The notes beneath the pieces are model-generated. The model had not been told where the DNA came from and made no database searches. It worked only from the letters and a program-made list of their open reading frames with translations. Source: Artocarpus heterophyllus (lineage: Eukaryota; Streptophyta; Magnoliopsida; Rosales; Moraceae). Taken from it: a stretch of 64,000 nt of DNA. The position numbers were made by a program, and so were the translations under genes. Shown in pieces: positions 48,347 through 59,792 of the stretch; the first letter of the stretch is position 1, and each line of letters begins with the position of its first letter. Where the stretch lies: contig CM046341.1 of assembly GCA_025403435.1 (NCBI GenBank), positions 20,917,460-20,981,459 on the forward strand. Reading direction: 5' to 3'.

Positions 48347-48508
48347 GGGTTCGTTTGGCACGCTAAGTTCAGAATGGTGTAGTTTAGAACTGTATAGTTT
48401 AAACTATGTGTTTTGTTTAAACAATAGTTTTAAACTGATATTTGGAATGTATTGGTTTAAAAAAAGAGCTGATGTTTAGAAAACTATGACTTATAAAGAA
48501 AAACGAGA
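48347..48508 (+). mobile_element. Truncated MITE copy
   Basis: The left 162 bp of the MITE at 48804-49176, beginning GGGTTCGTTTGGCACGC and cut at the junction of the tandem duplication. It arose by duplication, not by transposition. Confidence 0.85.
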
Positions 48509-48803
48509 ACGATGAGTCCTACCCACTGTTTATGGAGCATACACGTATAGGGAAAGGTTCCTTGTGCAATCCAAGGCTTGTTCTCTAAATTTTCTGTTTT
48601 TAAAAACTTCTAATTTTGATAACTGTGATTTATTTAAAATTGGAAATTTGAATTATAGAAACAAATTGGATTAGATAACAAGCAGTATTCGTTCCTTTAC
48701 TAGTAGGTGATTGGCGTCACAAGCATAGAGAGATTCTTTGTGTGTGATGCCACATGCAGATAAAGAAAGGGAAACTTATATCTAAGTAAACATGTGATAT
48801 TTT

Positions 48804-49176
48804 GGGTTCGTTTGGCACGCTAGGTTCAAAATGGTGTAGTTTAGAACTGTATGGTTTAAACTATGTGTTTTGTTTAAACAATAGTTTTAAACTGATATTT
48901 GGAATGTATTGGTTAAAAAAAAGAGCTGGTGTTTAGAAAACTATGGCTTATGAAGAAAAACGAGAACAGGAATGGTTTTACTGTAGCAAATAATTCAAAA
49001 CTGCTTGACCTTGAGAGAGGGGACAAGGTTTAGATTTTAGGTGTTTAAGCCAGGTTTAAAACCGTCTTCATAGTTTAAAACTACCTTAGTTGTTATTTTA
49101 CCAAATGCTAGTTTTGAGCTATCTCTTTGGTTTAAAACCACCTCCATGGTTTAGAATTTACGTACCAAACAAAACA
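48804..49176. mobile_element. Tourist-like MITE, complete copy
   Basis: 373 bp. Left end GGGTTCGTTTGGCACG, right end reversed TGTTTTGTTTGGTACG. Flanked by TTT on the left and TTA on the right, a possible changed TTA duplication. It belongs to the same family as 44045-44413 and 3564-4052. Confidence 0.75.
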
Positions 49177-49179
49177 TTA

Positions 49180-51070
49180 AAATAAAAATAAAAAAGCTTC
49201 CAAGATTAATTGGGTCTCTCATTCTCTATAAGTAAAGGCATTCTCTATTCATTCCACGCACAATTAAAAGTCGTAGTTAGTCTGGAAAAATTTTGCTAGA
49301 AATCCCTAAGGTAAGCATGTAGAAAGAGACAGAAAAGAAAAGAAGGGTTCTTCTATTCCTAGTCCCGCTTTGCTCATGTGTCAAGATTAGTAGGAGACAA
49401 AAAGAAAAGAGTGATCTTTATAAACTCTAATTCTTTCTACGCCCACACATACATCCATTCGAGTGCTACTAAGTGAAGAAGATGATGGTTTGATATAGAG
49501 CATTTTTTCCTATTAAGAAGTTTTCTTTAGACCTAATTGCTTCACTTGGGTAAGAATAATTAATGCAAAAGTTTTATGAAAATCTTTGTTATATAAATTT
49601 ATCACGTTTCTGCATATTTTCTTTAAAATGGTTTTAAAAGACCAACATAATATTAGTCTTTTGTGAAAATATTTAATATTTAGTTAATTGTAGAAATGGT
49701 CCTTTTTCTTTTTTCTGTCAATTCCATTTTAGTCCATGACTTTTAAAAGGTTCCCAATGCAACCTTGACTTATCAATTTGTTTCAGTTTTAATAATTTTA
49801 GCCAATAAATGTTTTAAAAGGGAACAAAACCTGGATAATATTTGGGTTTATAATGGTTGCATTTTACATTTTTGGGTAATTAGCACGTGCATATTTTCTA
49901 TTAGCAAAATGTTATTTTCTATCAATCTTTTAAACACCCAATTTGTGGAAAGAACTAAACATAAATTAAACTGATTGCTAAAGATTAATTTTTGGTTGTT
50001 TTATAAATCGATAACTATAATAAGATTGAGGATGAAATGCACGCATCATTTATAAAATTAACTATTTCATACGTGTATATATTGTGATCCAACAAAGTTG
50101 GGCCGTCACTGCCCCCCAAAAGCCGAAGGGGAAGCAATGGTCAGACATAGATACATATGCATATACATATACATATATATATAAATATGGACACTTGTAC
50201 TATATCCGTCTTAATCTGTGATTGAACTTCGGTTTAGGCAAAGTTGGCCGAGATTCAATGTATGTCAAAGTCAACAAATTGCTATCATTTTCATGTTTGT
50301 ATGTCCATATAAATATTTAAAGGTTGGTTCTCTTCCTCTTTGACCGATCGGGACAGTGAACAGTACACCACTCATGTATTTTTCCAGTCAGATACAATCA
50401 TAGAAACATGTAACTTTCATCAGCATTTGCCTCGATGTCGTGATGTGCTAATTGCTGAACCATGGTCCGATTTATACGAGTAAAAGCCCGAAAATATCAA
50501 AATAATAGGTTTGCAAAACCAGCTTTGTAATGCAAGTTTGTTTTAAACTTCCAATCTAGTAACCCACTTCAAATAATAATAAAAAAAATAAACAAAATAG
50601 GCACAGGTTGATACAAATAACCAGTAATACTAGAGACACCGACAAGGCATTACGTAGAATTCTCTTCTAAAGAATCCATAACCATGATGAACTAAATTAT
50701 TAAAGACATGAAAGTTTTTTTTTTTTTAAAAAAAAAAACAAGAATTCTATGATAAGATATGAGCATTCCTTTAATGATAGGATTCTATTTTAAACTATAC
50801 GATCTATATCAAATTTTGTCTGTCTATACATTTATTTTAATCAAATTTAATGTTCACAAAATGGACGGCGGTGAGAGCTTAACTATTTTTACTTATTAGA
50901 TTTAAAGTATATAAGGCAAGAAACAAGAAGAATATGGTTTTTTCGAGAATTATATGAAATGTATAAAAACAAGAAGAATATGGTTTTTTTGAGAACTATA
51001 TGGAATGTGTAAAAAAGAACACTATATTGGTAGTACAAACTTTTTAATTTTTAGATTAAATTTATGTTAG
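49180..51070. other. Intergenic region
   Basis: AT-rich with an ATACAT-type repeat at 50151-50180 and a 46-bp duplication at 50921-51012. The sequence 49195-49330 has a TATA-like motif followed by a possible GGTAAGC donor at 49312, but no coding exon could be found, so I make no gene call. Confidence 0.5.
50921..51012 (+). repeat. 46-bp tandem duplication
   Basis: Two copies starting AAACAAGAAGAATATGGTTT at 50921 and 50967, differing at about five positions. Confidence 0.85.
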
Positions 51071-52576
51071 TGATGTGCCCTAGGCCAACTATGTAATGAC
51101 CACATTTTGATTTTGATACATTTACATTTTATTAATAAAGAGGCATTTTCATTATTATTTTTGATTCTAAATTTCATGAATAGTTAATTCTGCCTAAGGT
51201 CATCACGTATGTGACAACTCTTAGGTGAAAATTGAATTCTATTCTAAATTATTCCTAATCGGTCATTATTATTGGGATAATAATGAATGAAGACTAGTAT
51301 GAAGTTTGACTGATGATTATGTTTAGTAATCATGTGTATGAGATACTAAGTCAATTTATAGATACATATTTGAGAAATGATGTATTGGATTGACCCGCTA
51401 TGAGAATACTGCATGGATAATTGTCATAAGTGATTCTCATCACAATAGTATTATCCTAGTCCTCTGACCTGAAATCACCATTGTTTCCTACATGACAAGT
51501 TCTATGTTTTGACAGATTCTAATATTATCTTTAACAGGAGATAGAATGGATTGTTGTTGGATATAGAGTGAATCATGTGAGGAATGTGAGTGATTAAGAA
51601 GGAATTTGACCCTCATTTATTATGAGAAAGATATCTATGGACCCCTTGATAAGTTAGATGAAGAAAAATGTATGGCAATATTGGAATGAATTGATAAGGG
51701 TTATCAATATCAGTCTAGTTAAGATTGAGAAATAATATGATTGAATAGTATAAGGATGACACAAACCATGTCTTATGTTCAATCAAGGTATCTAGTGACA
51801 AAAGGACTTTAATACTTATTGTGGATTAGGTTATGTCAGATTATTGACATTTGTATAACTTGGGTAATCATAATTTCTTGCTAGAGGCCACATATGATTT
51901 GTGGGCCAATAACAGAATTTCAAGCCCACTACCAACGTTATGTGAACCTACAGAGTCGCACACTTAGAACAGACAAAAAACAAATTTTGGGTTTATGTGT
52001 CTAGGTTCAATGAACCTGATAATATCTAGATTCGATGTACTAGATATATCTAGGTTCATTGAATCTAACATTACCTAGATTCTATGAATCATATTTGAAT
52101 TATAGTTTACCTTAGTTAAAATCTGACTCTATCTCGAAGTTCAAAATATATATATATATATATCTGCTTTAGGGTTTCTGGCCAAATTCGATGAGAAAAA
52201 GGCGTTCTCTTATTCTTAAAAGCAAAAAACATTAAAAACCCTAAAAATTAAAGAGAGTCATTTAACGCAAGGAAAGGGTGCTAGCACACCAAATTGGTTT
52301 TTGAGAGAGTCTGTTCGTGTGGATACCTACAGAGTGCGTTGCTCTAAGTAACAACGTCTGAATCCGATCCTGAATATGAAAAGCTCAAGTTAGGGTGTCA
52401 CTGGAGTTAACCCATTCTTTTCCTTCCACAAATCTTGCCCCTTTTGTCATCCTGGTAAGATTCTATGACTTTCTTATCAATCTAATCAAATTGCATGGAT
52501 CCTACGAGGGTTTTGTGAGAATTAATTTTAATTTTTTGCTGTTCATTTGAATCACAAAATCCAACAAAACTCAACA
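51071..52576 (+). mobile_element. 5' LTR of copia element G
   Basis: 1,506 bp, TGATGTGCCCTAGGCC to AAAACTCAACA, directly followed by the PBS. The preceding bases GTTAG (51066-51070) should be the target duplication. The LTR ends with a CT-rich and splice-like region (TTCCACAAATCTTGCCCC...), as in other long-LTR copia elements. Confidence 0.82.
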
Positions 52577-52577
52577 G

Positions 52578-52589
52578 TGGTATCAGAGC
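52578..52589 (+). other. Primer-binding site of copia G
   Basis: TGGTATCAGAGC, the exact tRNA-iMet-type site, one base after the LTR. Confidence 0.92.
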
Positions 52590-53522
52590 GACTTGCAAAT
52601 TCGATTAAATTGATTTTATATGGTTCTGTGTATATGTGATATGCATGGATACGATTTATACATTAATTAGATTATTGTGTTTGAGGTTTTATTTGATTAA
52701 ACGTTTTTACCGTGTTAATTTGATTACTACGTTTACTGTTTCTTGTAACTTGTTGTAGGTTAATTTTATTAATATTACAATTTAACTAGAATCTAATAAT
52801 TTGTTTTAAGATGATTAAACGATATACTATAAATCTGGTTTCGGTTTTATTATGGTGGAGGACTTTTTAAATGTTAAACAGTGATAATCTGTTTTGAACA
52901 GATTAATATATATCATAGGGTCAGTTTAATTATTAAACAAGGATGATCGATTTAGAATAGATCAATAAATTTCATGAATTTGTTTAAGTGTTAAACAGAG
53001 ATTAACTAATTCTATTATGAACATATTAAGTAATCTGATTAATTAAATTTAATGGATTTAGGTAGCAACTCATTCAAACAAGAAAGGTAAATCGTTTACC
53101 TTTCGGGACCGCTACCCCTTTGACCCTGCCAAGGGCGCTACCCCTGAGACCCCGCAAGGGGCACTGCCCCTTGACCACATATTGATTCGTCACATAAATC
53201 GTTTTGGTCATAATAAAAATTTAACTATAATTATTATATTACATTATTATGTGTTTGTGTTTAGTGTGATTTGCATGGTGCATAGCATGGCCCTTTTATA
53301 CCAATGTGATTGGTAGGTTTTATTTAATTTTATTTAATCTACATTTGGTATATTTTATGACACGCTTATTATGTTATTATTATGCTATGTATGTGATGTT
53401 GTGTAGATGATGCTATGTATGTGATGCGACATAATAATAAATAATAAAATAAAATTAAAGTAGAACCCTTACTTAATATTAAGTCATTAAAATGCCTCCC
53501 ATAATTCAACACTTGTCAAGAC
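52590..53522 (+). other. Leader of copia G, first part
   Basis: Non-coding leader. It includes a GC-rich repeat at 53095-53175 with CGCTACCCCT- and GACCC-type phrases repeated two to three times. It is cut at 53522 by element D; the last five bases AAGAC are repeated after D at 63232-63236, where the leader continues. Confidence 0.8.
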
Positions 53523-54945
53523 TGTTAGACATGTATGCTCTAAGGAGTAAAAATGTAATACGTTTTTGGAGACATTTTTATCAATAAAGAATTTATTCAT
53601 TTATATATTCCAAATATTGTCCTCTTTACGTTCATATTTGTTGAATGTATGATAAGCAAACAGTAGTCTGAGACTGTCAGTCTAAACCTTAAGAATTGGG
53701 CATATGATGGGATGATTATGCGGAAGACACAATTCTTAGGGTGATGGTCAAAAACATATGATCCGCAATCGAGGGAATAAAGTTGGGCGTTTTATTCATG
53801 TAAAGATTGTTATGTTGTCTATATCCCTTTTGGGAGATGGTTTGTCTTGGCCATCGGAGTTGGACTCCATGAATAGAAACATTGGCGCGTTGTCATAGTT
53901 GACGATGTGTTGGATCGGGACATAAAGTGAATTGATTTGGATTAATAATTCTGTCTTGGAAAATCGATTCACTTTAGACAATCATTTGTATTGTATCTTA
54001 ATCCTGAGATGAATAATAGGCCCGTTGTCTTGACTTGTGTCTTTTGATGTACCAATGGGTGACTCCCACATTTCTATAGTGGCATGCATGCCGGTACGTT
54101 GGAGGCATGACTCTTGATAGCGTAGACTTGTTATTCATAGATATGGAATCCATAGCTCCTCTTTAGGAGTAATGATATCCTCTTATATGCGTAATTAGAA
54201 AACTGGAGCGCTCAACCATTTGGATACATAGGTGTAACCGAATGGTATACTATCTTTGGATGGTAAGTTTTCTAATGGTGAGACAATGGAACGTAAGATA
54301 AAAATAATCGGGAAGGTAAGACAGAACTTGTCCTTAAGCCGATTATGGATGATCATATGGGGATGCGATACACTATGATATGTCATGGAGACTTAGCTAC
54401 ACGAGCTTCGTAATTCTATAAAGTTTGAGAGTGCAGCTCCAAGCTTTTAGTGGAGTAGCGTTGGAGTTGATAATTGTGAAATGTATATCTGGGATATTGG
54501 GTTTCATAATTATCATGAGCTTGAACTTTATAGGTCCATTTTGGTCCCCTTTGCTAGCTCACAAAATCCTGTAACAACACGGCGTATTTTTCCAATAATT
54601 GGTGACTTATGTCGGATTTATCAGATTGGTTTAAAATTTATAAGAATCAAATAATTCATGTCTATTTATCGGTTGAATTAATTATGTAAGAAAATTAGTT
54701 CAAGATGAGCTTGTTGAATTATTGCGTTCGGATAATTCTTGTCTGTTTATCGGTTGTTTTAATTTTGGACAATTAGAACAAGATAAACTTGTAGAATTAT
54801 TATGAATTGATTTATTTTCTTAGAGATTATCTTGATAAAGTTTGTTTTGATCAGATATCTTTTCTATTGGGCTATTTGAATCAAAACTGAGACTTTATCC
54901 TTTAGAATCTCGGGTGGAAAATAAAAGATTCACGGAGATTTTTTC

Positions 54946-55036
54946 TCGGCAGTTCAGCCTGTCGGATGACGTGTTCAGCCTGCCGAACTGGCCTGTTCGG
55001 CCTGCCTATCAGAAAGTTTGGCCTGCCGACCGACGA
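54946..55036 (+). repeat. Near-palindrome cluster in the 5' LTR of D
   Basis: Units such as TTCAGCCTGCCGAACTGG and TTCGGCCTGCC, several with one arm changed by transitions relative to the 3' LTR (TTCAGCC for TTCGGCC). Confidence 0.8.
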
Positions 55037-55148
55037 CAGTTAAGATTACGCGTTTTCACTCGTATCTTATCAGATATTGATCCGAACTTGATTCTGTTTC
55101 AAATTTTTGAGACCTAATCTGATATGGACTGACCCTAGGACCAATAGG

Positions 55149-55156
55149 TATGAAAA
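55149..55156 (+). promoter_or_regulatory. Altered TATA box of the 5' LTR of D
   Basis: Reads TATGAAAA where the 3' LTR (62829-62836) and solo LTR F have TATAAAAA. This promoter would drive the full-length RNA, so the change may lower expression. Confidence 0.6.
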
Positions 55157-55552
55157 GAGAGTGAGTCTAATGATTTACTCAGATCAATTTGAGAGATTAA
55201 GAGTGATACTCTTCTAGTGAGCATCTGAAAACTCCCTGAGAGCTTTTGTTCACAAATCACGAACACTAGCTTTGGGTTCTCTCTATTGGTTGGAAGGAGA
55301 GTCATCGGTGGAAGAGCTGTACGTGTGAGCCCACACTCACTCCGGTTGTGGATAGAGAATAGCAAAGAAGACCAGTTGGTTGAGGCTCTTCTGGAACGTT
55401 ACTTCTCTACACAGGTCGCAGGAGGTTCTTCGGCACACTGAGGTTAGTAAGATCTGTTTAATTTATACATATAACATGTCAAACTTGTGTTTTGAAAATT
55501 ACTCTGATGAAAAAATGTTTTAAAATTCCGCTGCGCACTTTGTTTCCAACAA

Positions 55553-55566
55553 TGGGTATCAGAGAC
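55553..55566 (+). other. Primer-binding site of copia D
   Basis: TGGGTATCAGAGAC, the tRNA-iMet type with an extra G relative to TGGTATCAGAG. Confidence 0.85.
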
Positions 55567-57222
55567 AAGGTTTTTACATAAATTTGCAAGTTTGTGATCA
55601 TGTTATATGCATAAATTTTGTGATCTTAGTCTCTCCTATGCTTGAATTGAATTTTATAGAGAGATGGCACTCTAGGTTTCTATATAATATATATATGTTG
55701 TCATGGATTATGTGGTGAATGTTTATTAATTAATTATGGTTGATTAAATTGTTGTTTAATTATTTATTAATTAATTAATACCGGTTATGGTTCCTTAGAG
55801 GTTAGAATGTGTATCTAGGTTTTTCATGTAATTAGATGGCGGACTATCATCTCTGTCTAGGAATTGTTATTTAATTTTTAATTTGTAAGAATTTTGTAAT
55901 TAAATAATCATTCGGAGAAGACGGAACGAGAAGTCGGATCTTAAAGATTGATGATGGTGCCTCCAGGTATTTCCTGAGTCTCTAATTTTATGTTTTTGAA
56001 TTGTTGAAAATAAAATTGATGAATTGCATTAAAATTGTATTTTCTAGATTAAGGTTTCTTCTGCTCGGTTGGCATGCCGGACCTCACAGTTCGGCAGGCC
56101 GAAGGTCACAAATCGGCAGGCCGGACGTACGGTCTGGCAAGCCGATAATGGGGCAGAAATTTTGGTGCTCTGCCGGCAGGCCGAACCTTCATGTTCGGCA
56201 GGCCGAACCACCATGATCGGCAGACCGATCACCCAGATCGGACTGCCGACCGAGAGCTGCCAGGTGTCCAGAAAAGGTGCAATTTTTTCAATGCAGTTTT
56301 AATTTTATTTTTGGGACGATTCTGAGAAACATTAAATTTGGATATGACCGGAAATATGAAGTGTTCGATTCATACGGGATTGAGGACTTGAAGATGGATA
56401 TTACATGAAGAAGGATACAGCTTGAGGATTCAAGGACGAAGAATCGATAAATGTCTCGATTATAATCTTGTAATCTTATTTTTCTATTCTCTAGGGTGGA
56501 ACCATAATATTACGGTTATTATTATTATTATGCTTGTAGCTTTGCTTGATTGCTTTGCTTGTCTGCATTATAATATGATTTACCATGTATATTGATAACA
56601 TGTCATATAGAATAGGGAGTGCCGCTCATATTAAAATTGTTCATGCATAATTTTAAAATACAACCTTGACTTCAAAAGATTGAGTGGGGGAAGGTTTTCG
56701 AAGAGAGAACCTAAGGCCTCCATCGTTGGTCCATTGGAAGAACATGGTGGTCCTGACCCCTAGGAAGGGATTTCTATCATGTACCAGATTGGATCTCTGA
56801 AAGGATAAGGTATTTTAGTATGATTTATGGTTGCACACCCCTAGGTGGTGATTATAAATCAGTGGATAAAATATTGAAACGGTGGTTATACACTCACGTT
56901 AATTTTATTATTAACCTCCCCTAGGAGCTCTGTTAATAAAATTAATGGCCAAAGAAACGATTATTAGTATATGCTGGATCATACAGGGTCCTGGATGGCA
57001 TATATTAATCAGGAGGGGATCCGTGTTCCTGATTGAATTTGGCATGACTCCCCTAGGAGCTTGTTGAATTCTGAGTTGGGAATTATCGTTGTAAGGTTGT
57101 GATATTTTCAAGGTTTTGACACATAAACACATTTGTATGATTTTACATGATTGTGTTATCTTACTAAATTATTATATATGTTTGCTTATGTTTGGTATAT
57201 GATTCTTTATTGTAGATTGAAA
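55567..57222 (+). other. Leader of copia D
   Basis: 1.66 kb without coding signal. It holds the GC-rich near-palindrome cluster (56068-56262) and, further down, three to four phrases CCCCTAGGTGG / CCCCTAGGAGC at 56849, 56918 and 57051. The short open frames over the cluster (56001-56302, both strands) arise from its low number of AT-rich stops and are not genes. Confidence 0.8.
56068..56262 (+). repeat. GC-rich near-palindrome cluster in the leader of D
   Basis: About eight units in under 200 bp, each like TTCGGC-AG-GCCGAA: TTGGCATGCCGGA, GTTCGGCAGGCCGAAG, ATCGGCAGGCCGGA, GTCTGGCAAGCCGAT, GCCGGCAGGCCGAAC, GTTCGGCAGGCCGAAC, ATCGGCAGACCGATC and ATCGGACTGCCGACC. Each unit can fold into a 5-6 bp stem. 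The composition is much richer in G and C than the rest of the leader. Confidence 0.9.
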
Positions 57223-58184
57223 ATGTCTAAAAACGCTTTATCATCGATACTTGACAAAAACCAATTAACCGGTGAGAACTATAATGATTGGAAACGAACC
57301 TGGACATCGTCCTTTCCTTTGAGAAACTGAAATATGTTCTGACAACTCCTTGTCCTCCTGAGCCTACGGGAGACTCAAGTAATGAGCAATTCCAAGCGTA
57401 CGACCGCTGGAAAGATGCTAATGATCAGGCCCGCTGCTATGTTATGGCTAGCATGAACAATGTGCTGCAGGCTCAACATCAGGATTATGAGACTACGAAG
57501 CAGATCTTGGATAATCTTGAAGACATGTTTAGAGGCCAAGCCATAACAAAGTGGCAAGGGGCGCTTCGGAAACTCTTAAACTGTAGACAGAGACCGGGGA
57601 CATCTGTAAAGGAGCATATGATGTTGGTCATGGGTTACCTCGCTGAGGCTCAAACCAATGGAGCCGACATCGATGCTGAAACTCAGATGACTATGGTCTT
57701 TGAGACTCTGTCTAAGGAATTTATTCCGTTTAGATCTACTTTTAATCTGAGCAATAGACGGGATATGACCTTGACAGAACTGATGAAATAGGTACAGGAG
57801 TTTGAACTGCTGATCAGGGAGTCTCCTGCTGGTGGAGAGGCCAATATGGTAGCTGCTTCTGGTTCCAATTCTAACTCTGGGAATGGAAAGAAGCAACGGG
57901 CCAAAAGTGGGAATTCTTCTATTCCTGTTGCTACCAAGAGAGAGAAGAAGAAGAAGAAGAACCCAAAGAAGCTTAAGTGCTTCTTGTGTGGTAAGGTCGG
58001 GCATATAAAGAAGCATTGCAAGGACTTCCTTTCTAAGGGAGGTAGGCGTGATCTTCTATATTTAGAAACTTGTTTGGTTGAGGAATCCAGTGACATCTGG
58101 GTCATAGATTCCGGTGCAACTAATCATGTTTGTGTTTCTCTGCAGGGATTCAAAGAAACGAGAAGTCTACTTCGTGAAGACTGA
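57223..58184 (+). pseudogene. Copia D gag and protease, with one frameshift and two stops
   Basis: ATG at 57223 (MSKNALSSILDKNQLTGENY). One A is missing near 57296, which moves the reading to the frame of 57288-57791 (NLDIVLSFEKLKYVL, the UBN2 Gag fold). A TAG at 57789-57791 replaces the CAG seen as Gln in copia A. The same frame continues to a lysine-rich linker, the zinc knuckle CFLCGKVGHIKKHC near 57980 and the protease motif IWVIDSGATNHVC near 58100. A TGA at 58182-58184 is a second in-frame stop; reading resumes at 58194. Confidence 0.9.
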
Positions 58185-58193
58185 ACGCTTCGG

Positions 58194-59792
58194 ATGGGCG
58201 ATGGATCCTTGGTCTCAACGGAAGCAGTGGGAGATGTCCATCTTTACTTTGATAATTATAGGAATTTAATTTTGCGAGATTGTTTTTATGTTCCTAAATT
58301 TAAAAGGAATTTAATTTATGTATCTTCTTTATTTAAAGACTCCTACGTGGTATCTTTTAATGAAAAAGTGGTGATTCGTAAAAACAAATCTTTTATCTGT
58401 TCTGGATGGATGCAAAATAATCTATATTTTATCAAACCTAAGATGGACTTATTGCTTAATGCTGAGATAAATGATAATAACTCAAAAAGACTTAAAACTT
58501 CTCACTCTAATAAGACTTATCTTTGGCATTTGCGCCTAGGCCATATTAACCTGAATAGGATTCAAAGGTTGGTAAGGGATGGACCTTTAAGTCACTTAAA
58601 GGTGGAATCTATACCTCAATGTGAGTCTTGTTTGGAGGGTAAAATGGCCAAAAGACCATACGAGTCTAAGGGCAATAGGGCCGAAAAGGTTCTAGAACTA
58701 GTGCATAGTGATGTTTGCGGACCGATGAACATCCGGGCACGAGGAGGGTATGAGTACTTCGTCACTTTTATTGACGATTACTCAAGATATGGGTATGTGT
58801 ACCTAATGCACCACAAAAGCGAAACTTATGATAAGTTCAGGGAGTTTCGGGCTGAAGTGGAAAAGCAATTGGGTAGACCCATAAAGGCACTTCGATCTGA
58901 TCGAGGTGGGGAGTACCTTTATGATGAGTTCTTGGGACACTTGTTAGAGAATGAGATTTTATCCCATTTGACTGCGCCGGGCACTCCGCAGCAGAATGGC
59001 GTAGCAGAGAGAAGGAATAGGACTTTGTTGGACATAATTCGGTCCATGATGAGTTATTCATCATTGCCTTTATCCTTTTGGGGATATGCACTACAAACCG
59101 CATGTTATCTTTTGAACAATGTGCCTTCAAAATCGGTCCCTAAAACTCCTCACGAGTTGTGGACAAGACGGAAGACATCCTTAAACCATATTCGCATATG
59201 GGGATGTCCAGCTCATGTCCTATTTAAGGATCCGAATAAGTTGGAAGCACGTTCAGAAGTTTGCGTGTTTGTAGGATATCCAAAAGGGACTAAAGGGGGT
59301 TATTTTTATAACCCAAAGGAAAATAAAGTCGTGGTTTCAACTAATGCAACTTTCCTTGAGGAGAGTTACATGAACGACTTTAAACGTCGAAGCAAAGTGG
59401 TGCTTGAGGAGTTGAGGGGTGATCCATTTACTCCGGAGGTTCTGAATGAAACCATTCCAATCGGTGTAGAAAAACCAAACAAACCTGAACAACAACCTCA
59501 GGGGCTTCGGCGTAGTGGGAGGATCGGGCGTCAACCTGAGAGGTATATGTTCAATGGGGAAGTCTTTTTGGCTGAACCGGATGAACATGACAGGGATCCT
59601 TATACTTACGCAGAAGCTATGGAGGATGTTGATTCAAGACTCTGGACAGAGGCCATGAACATAGAGATGAAGTCTATGGAGACTAATCAGGTCTGGGAGC
59701 TTGTGGATCTTCCCGAAGGGGTAAAACCCATAGGGTGTAAGTGGATCTACAAGAGGAAAAGAGGAGTGGATGGAAAGGTCGAAACCTTTTAA
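58194..59792 (+). pseudogene. Copia D pol, first part: integrase to start of RT
   Basis: 532 open codons beginning [13 protein letters not shown]. The pre-integrase zinc site ([11 protein letters not shown] ... CESC) lies near 58530-58630. The catalytic triad is Asp in LVHSDVCGP, Asp in LRSDRGGEY and Glu in [13 protein letters not shown] (58710, 58900, 59010). After a variable linker the RT begins with [15 protein letters not shown]. An extra T in CCTTTTAAGG at 59786-59790 shifts the frame and creates a TAA; the RT continues in the frame of 59770. Confidence 0.92.

Larger units (their letters stand above)
45894..48957 (+). repeat. Tandem duplication, first copy split by a solo LTR
   Basis: Copy 1 is 45894-46107 plus 48263-48508; copy 2 is 48510-48957. 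Both run ATGAGTCCTACCCACT..., TAGTAGGTGATTGG, CACAAGCATAGAGAGATTC and on into a MITE up to AAAAACGAGAAC. The unit is about 450 bp. Copy 2 shows the uninterrupted site (GTCACAAGCATAGAG), which proves that the 2,155 bp between the halves of copy 1 were inserted afterwards. Confidence 0.88.
53523..55551 (+). mobile_element. 5' LTR of copia D
   Basis: 2,029 bp from TGTTAGACATGTATGCTC to TTTGTTTCCAACA. Compared with the 3' LTR it lacks 8 bases near 54191 and carries scattered substitutions, including one in the TATA box. Confidence 0.92.

Noticed and set aside
49195..49560. Possible small gene with TATA-like motif and GGTAAGC donor
   Set aside because: No open exon of useful length and no homology-like pattern; signals of this strength occur by chance.
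54914..56302. Open frames across the GC-rich palindrome clusters in the LTR and leader of D
   Set aside because: They exist because GC-rich repeats contain few stops; they have no shared start and differ in frame between copies.
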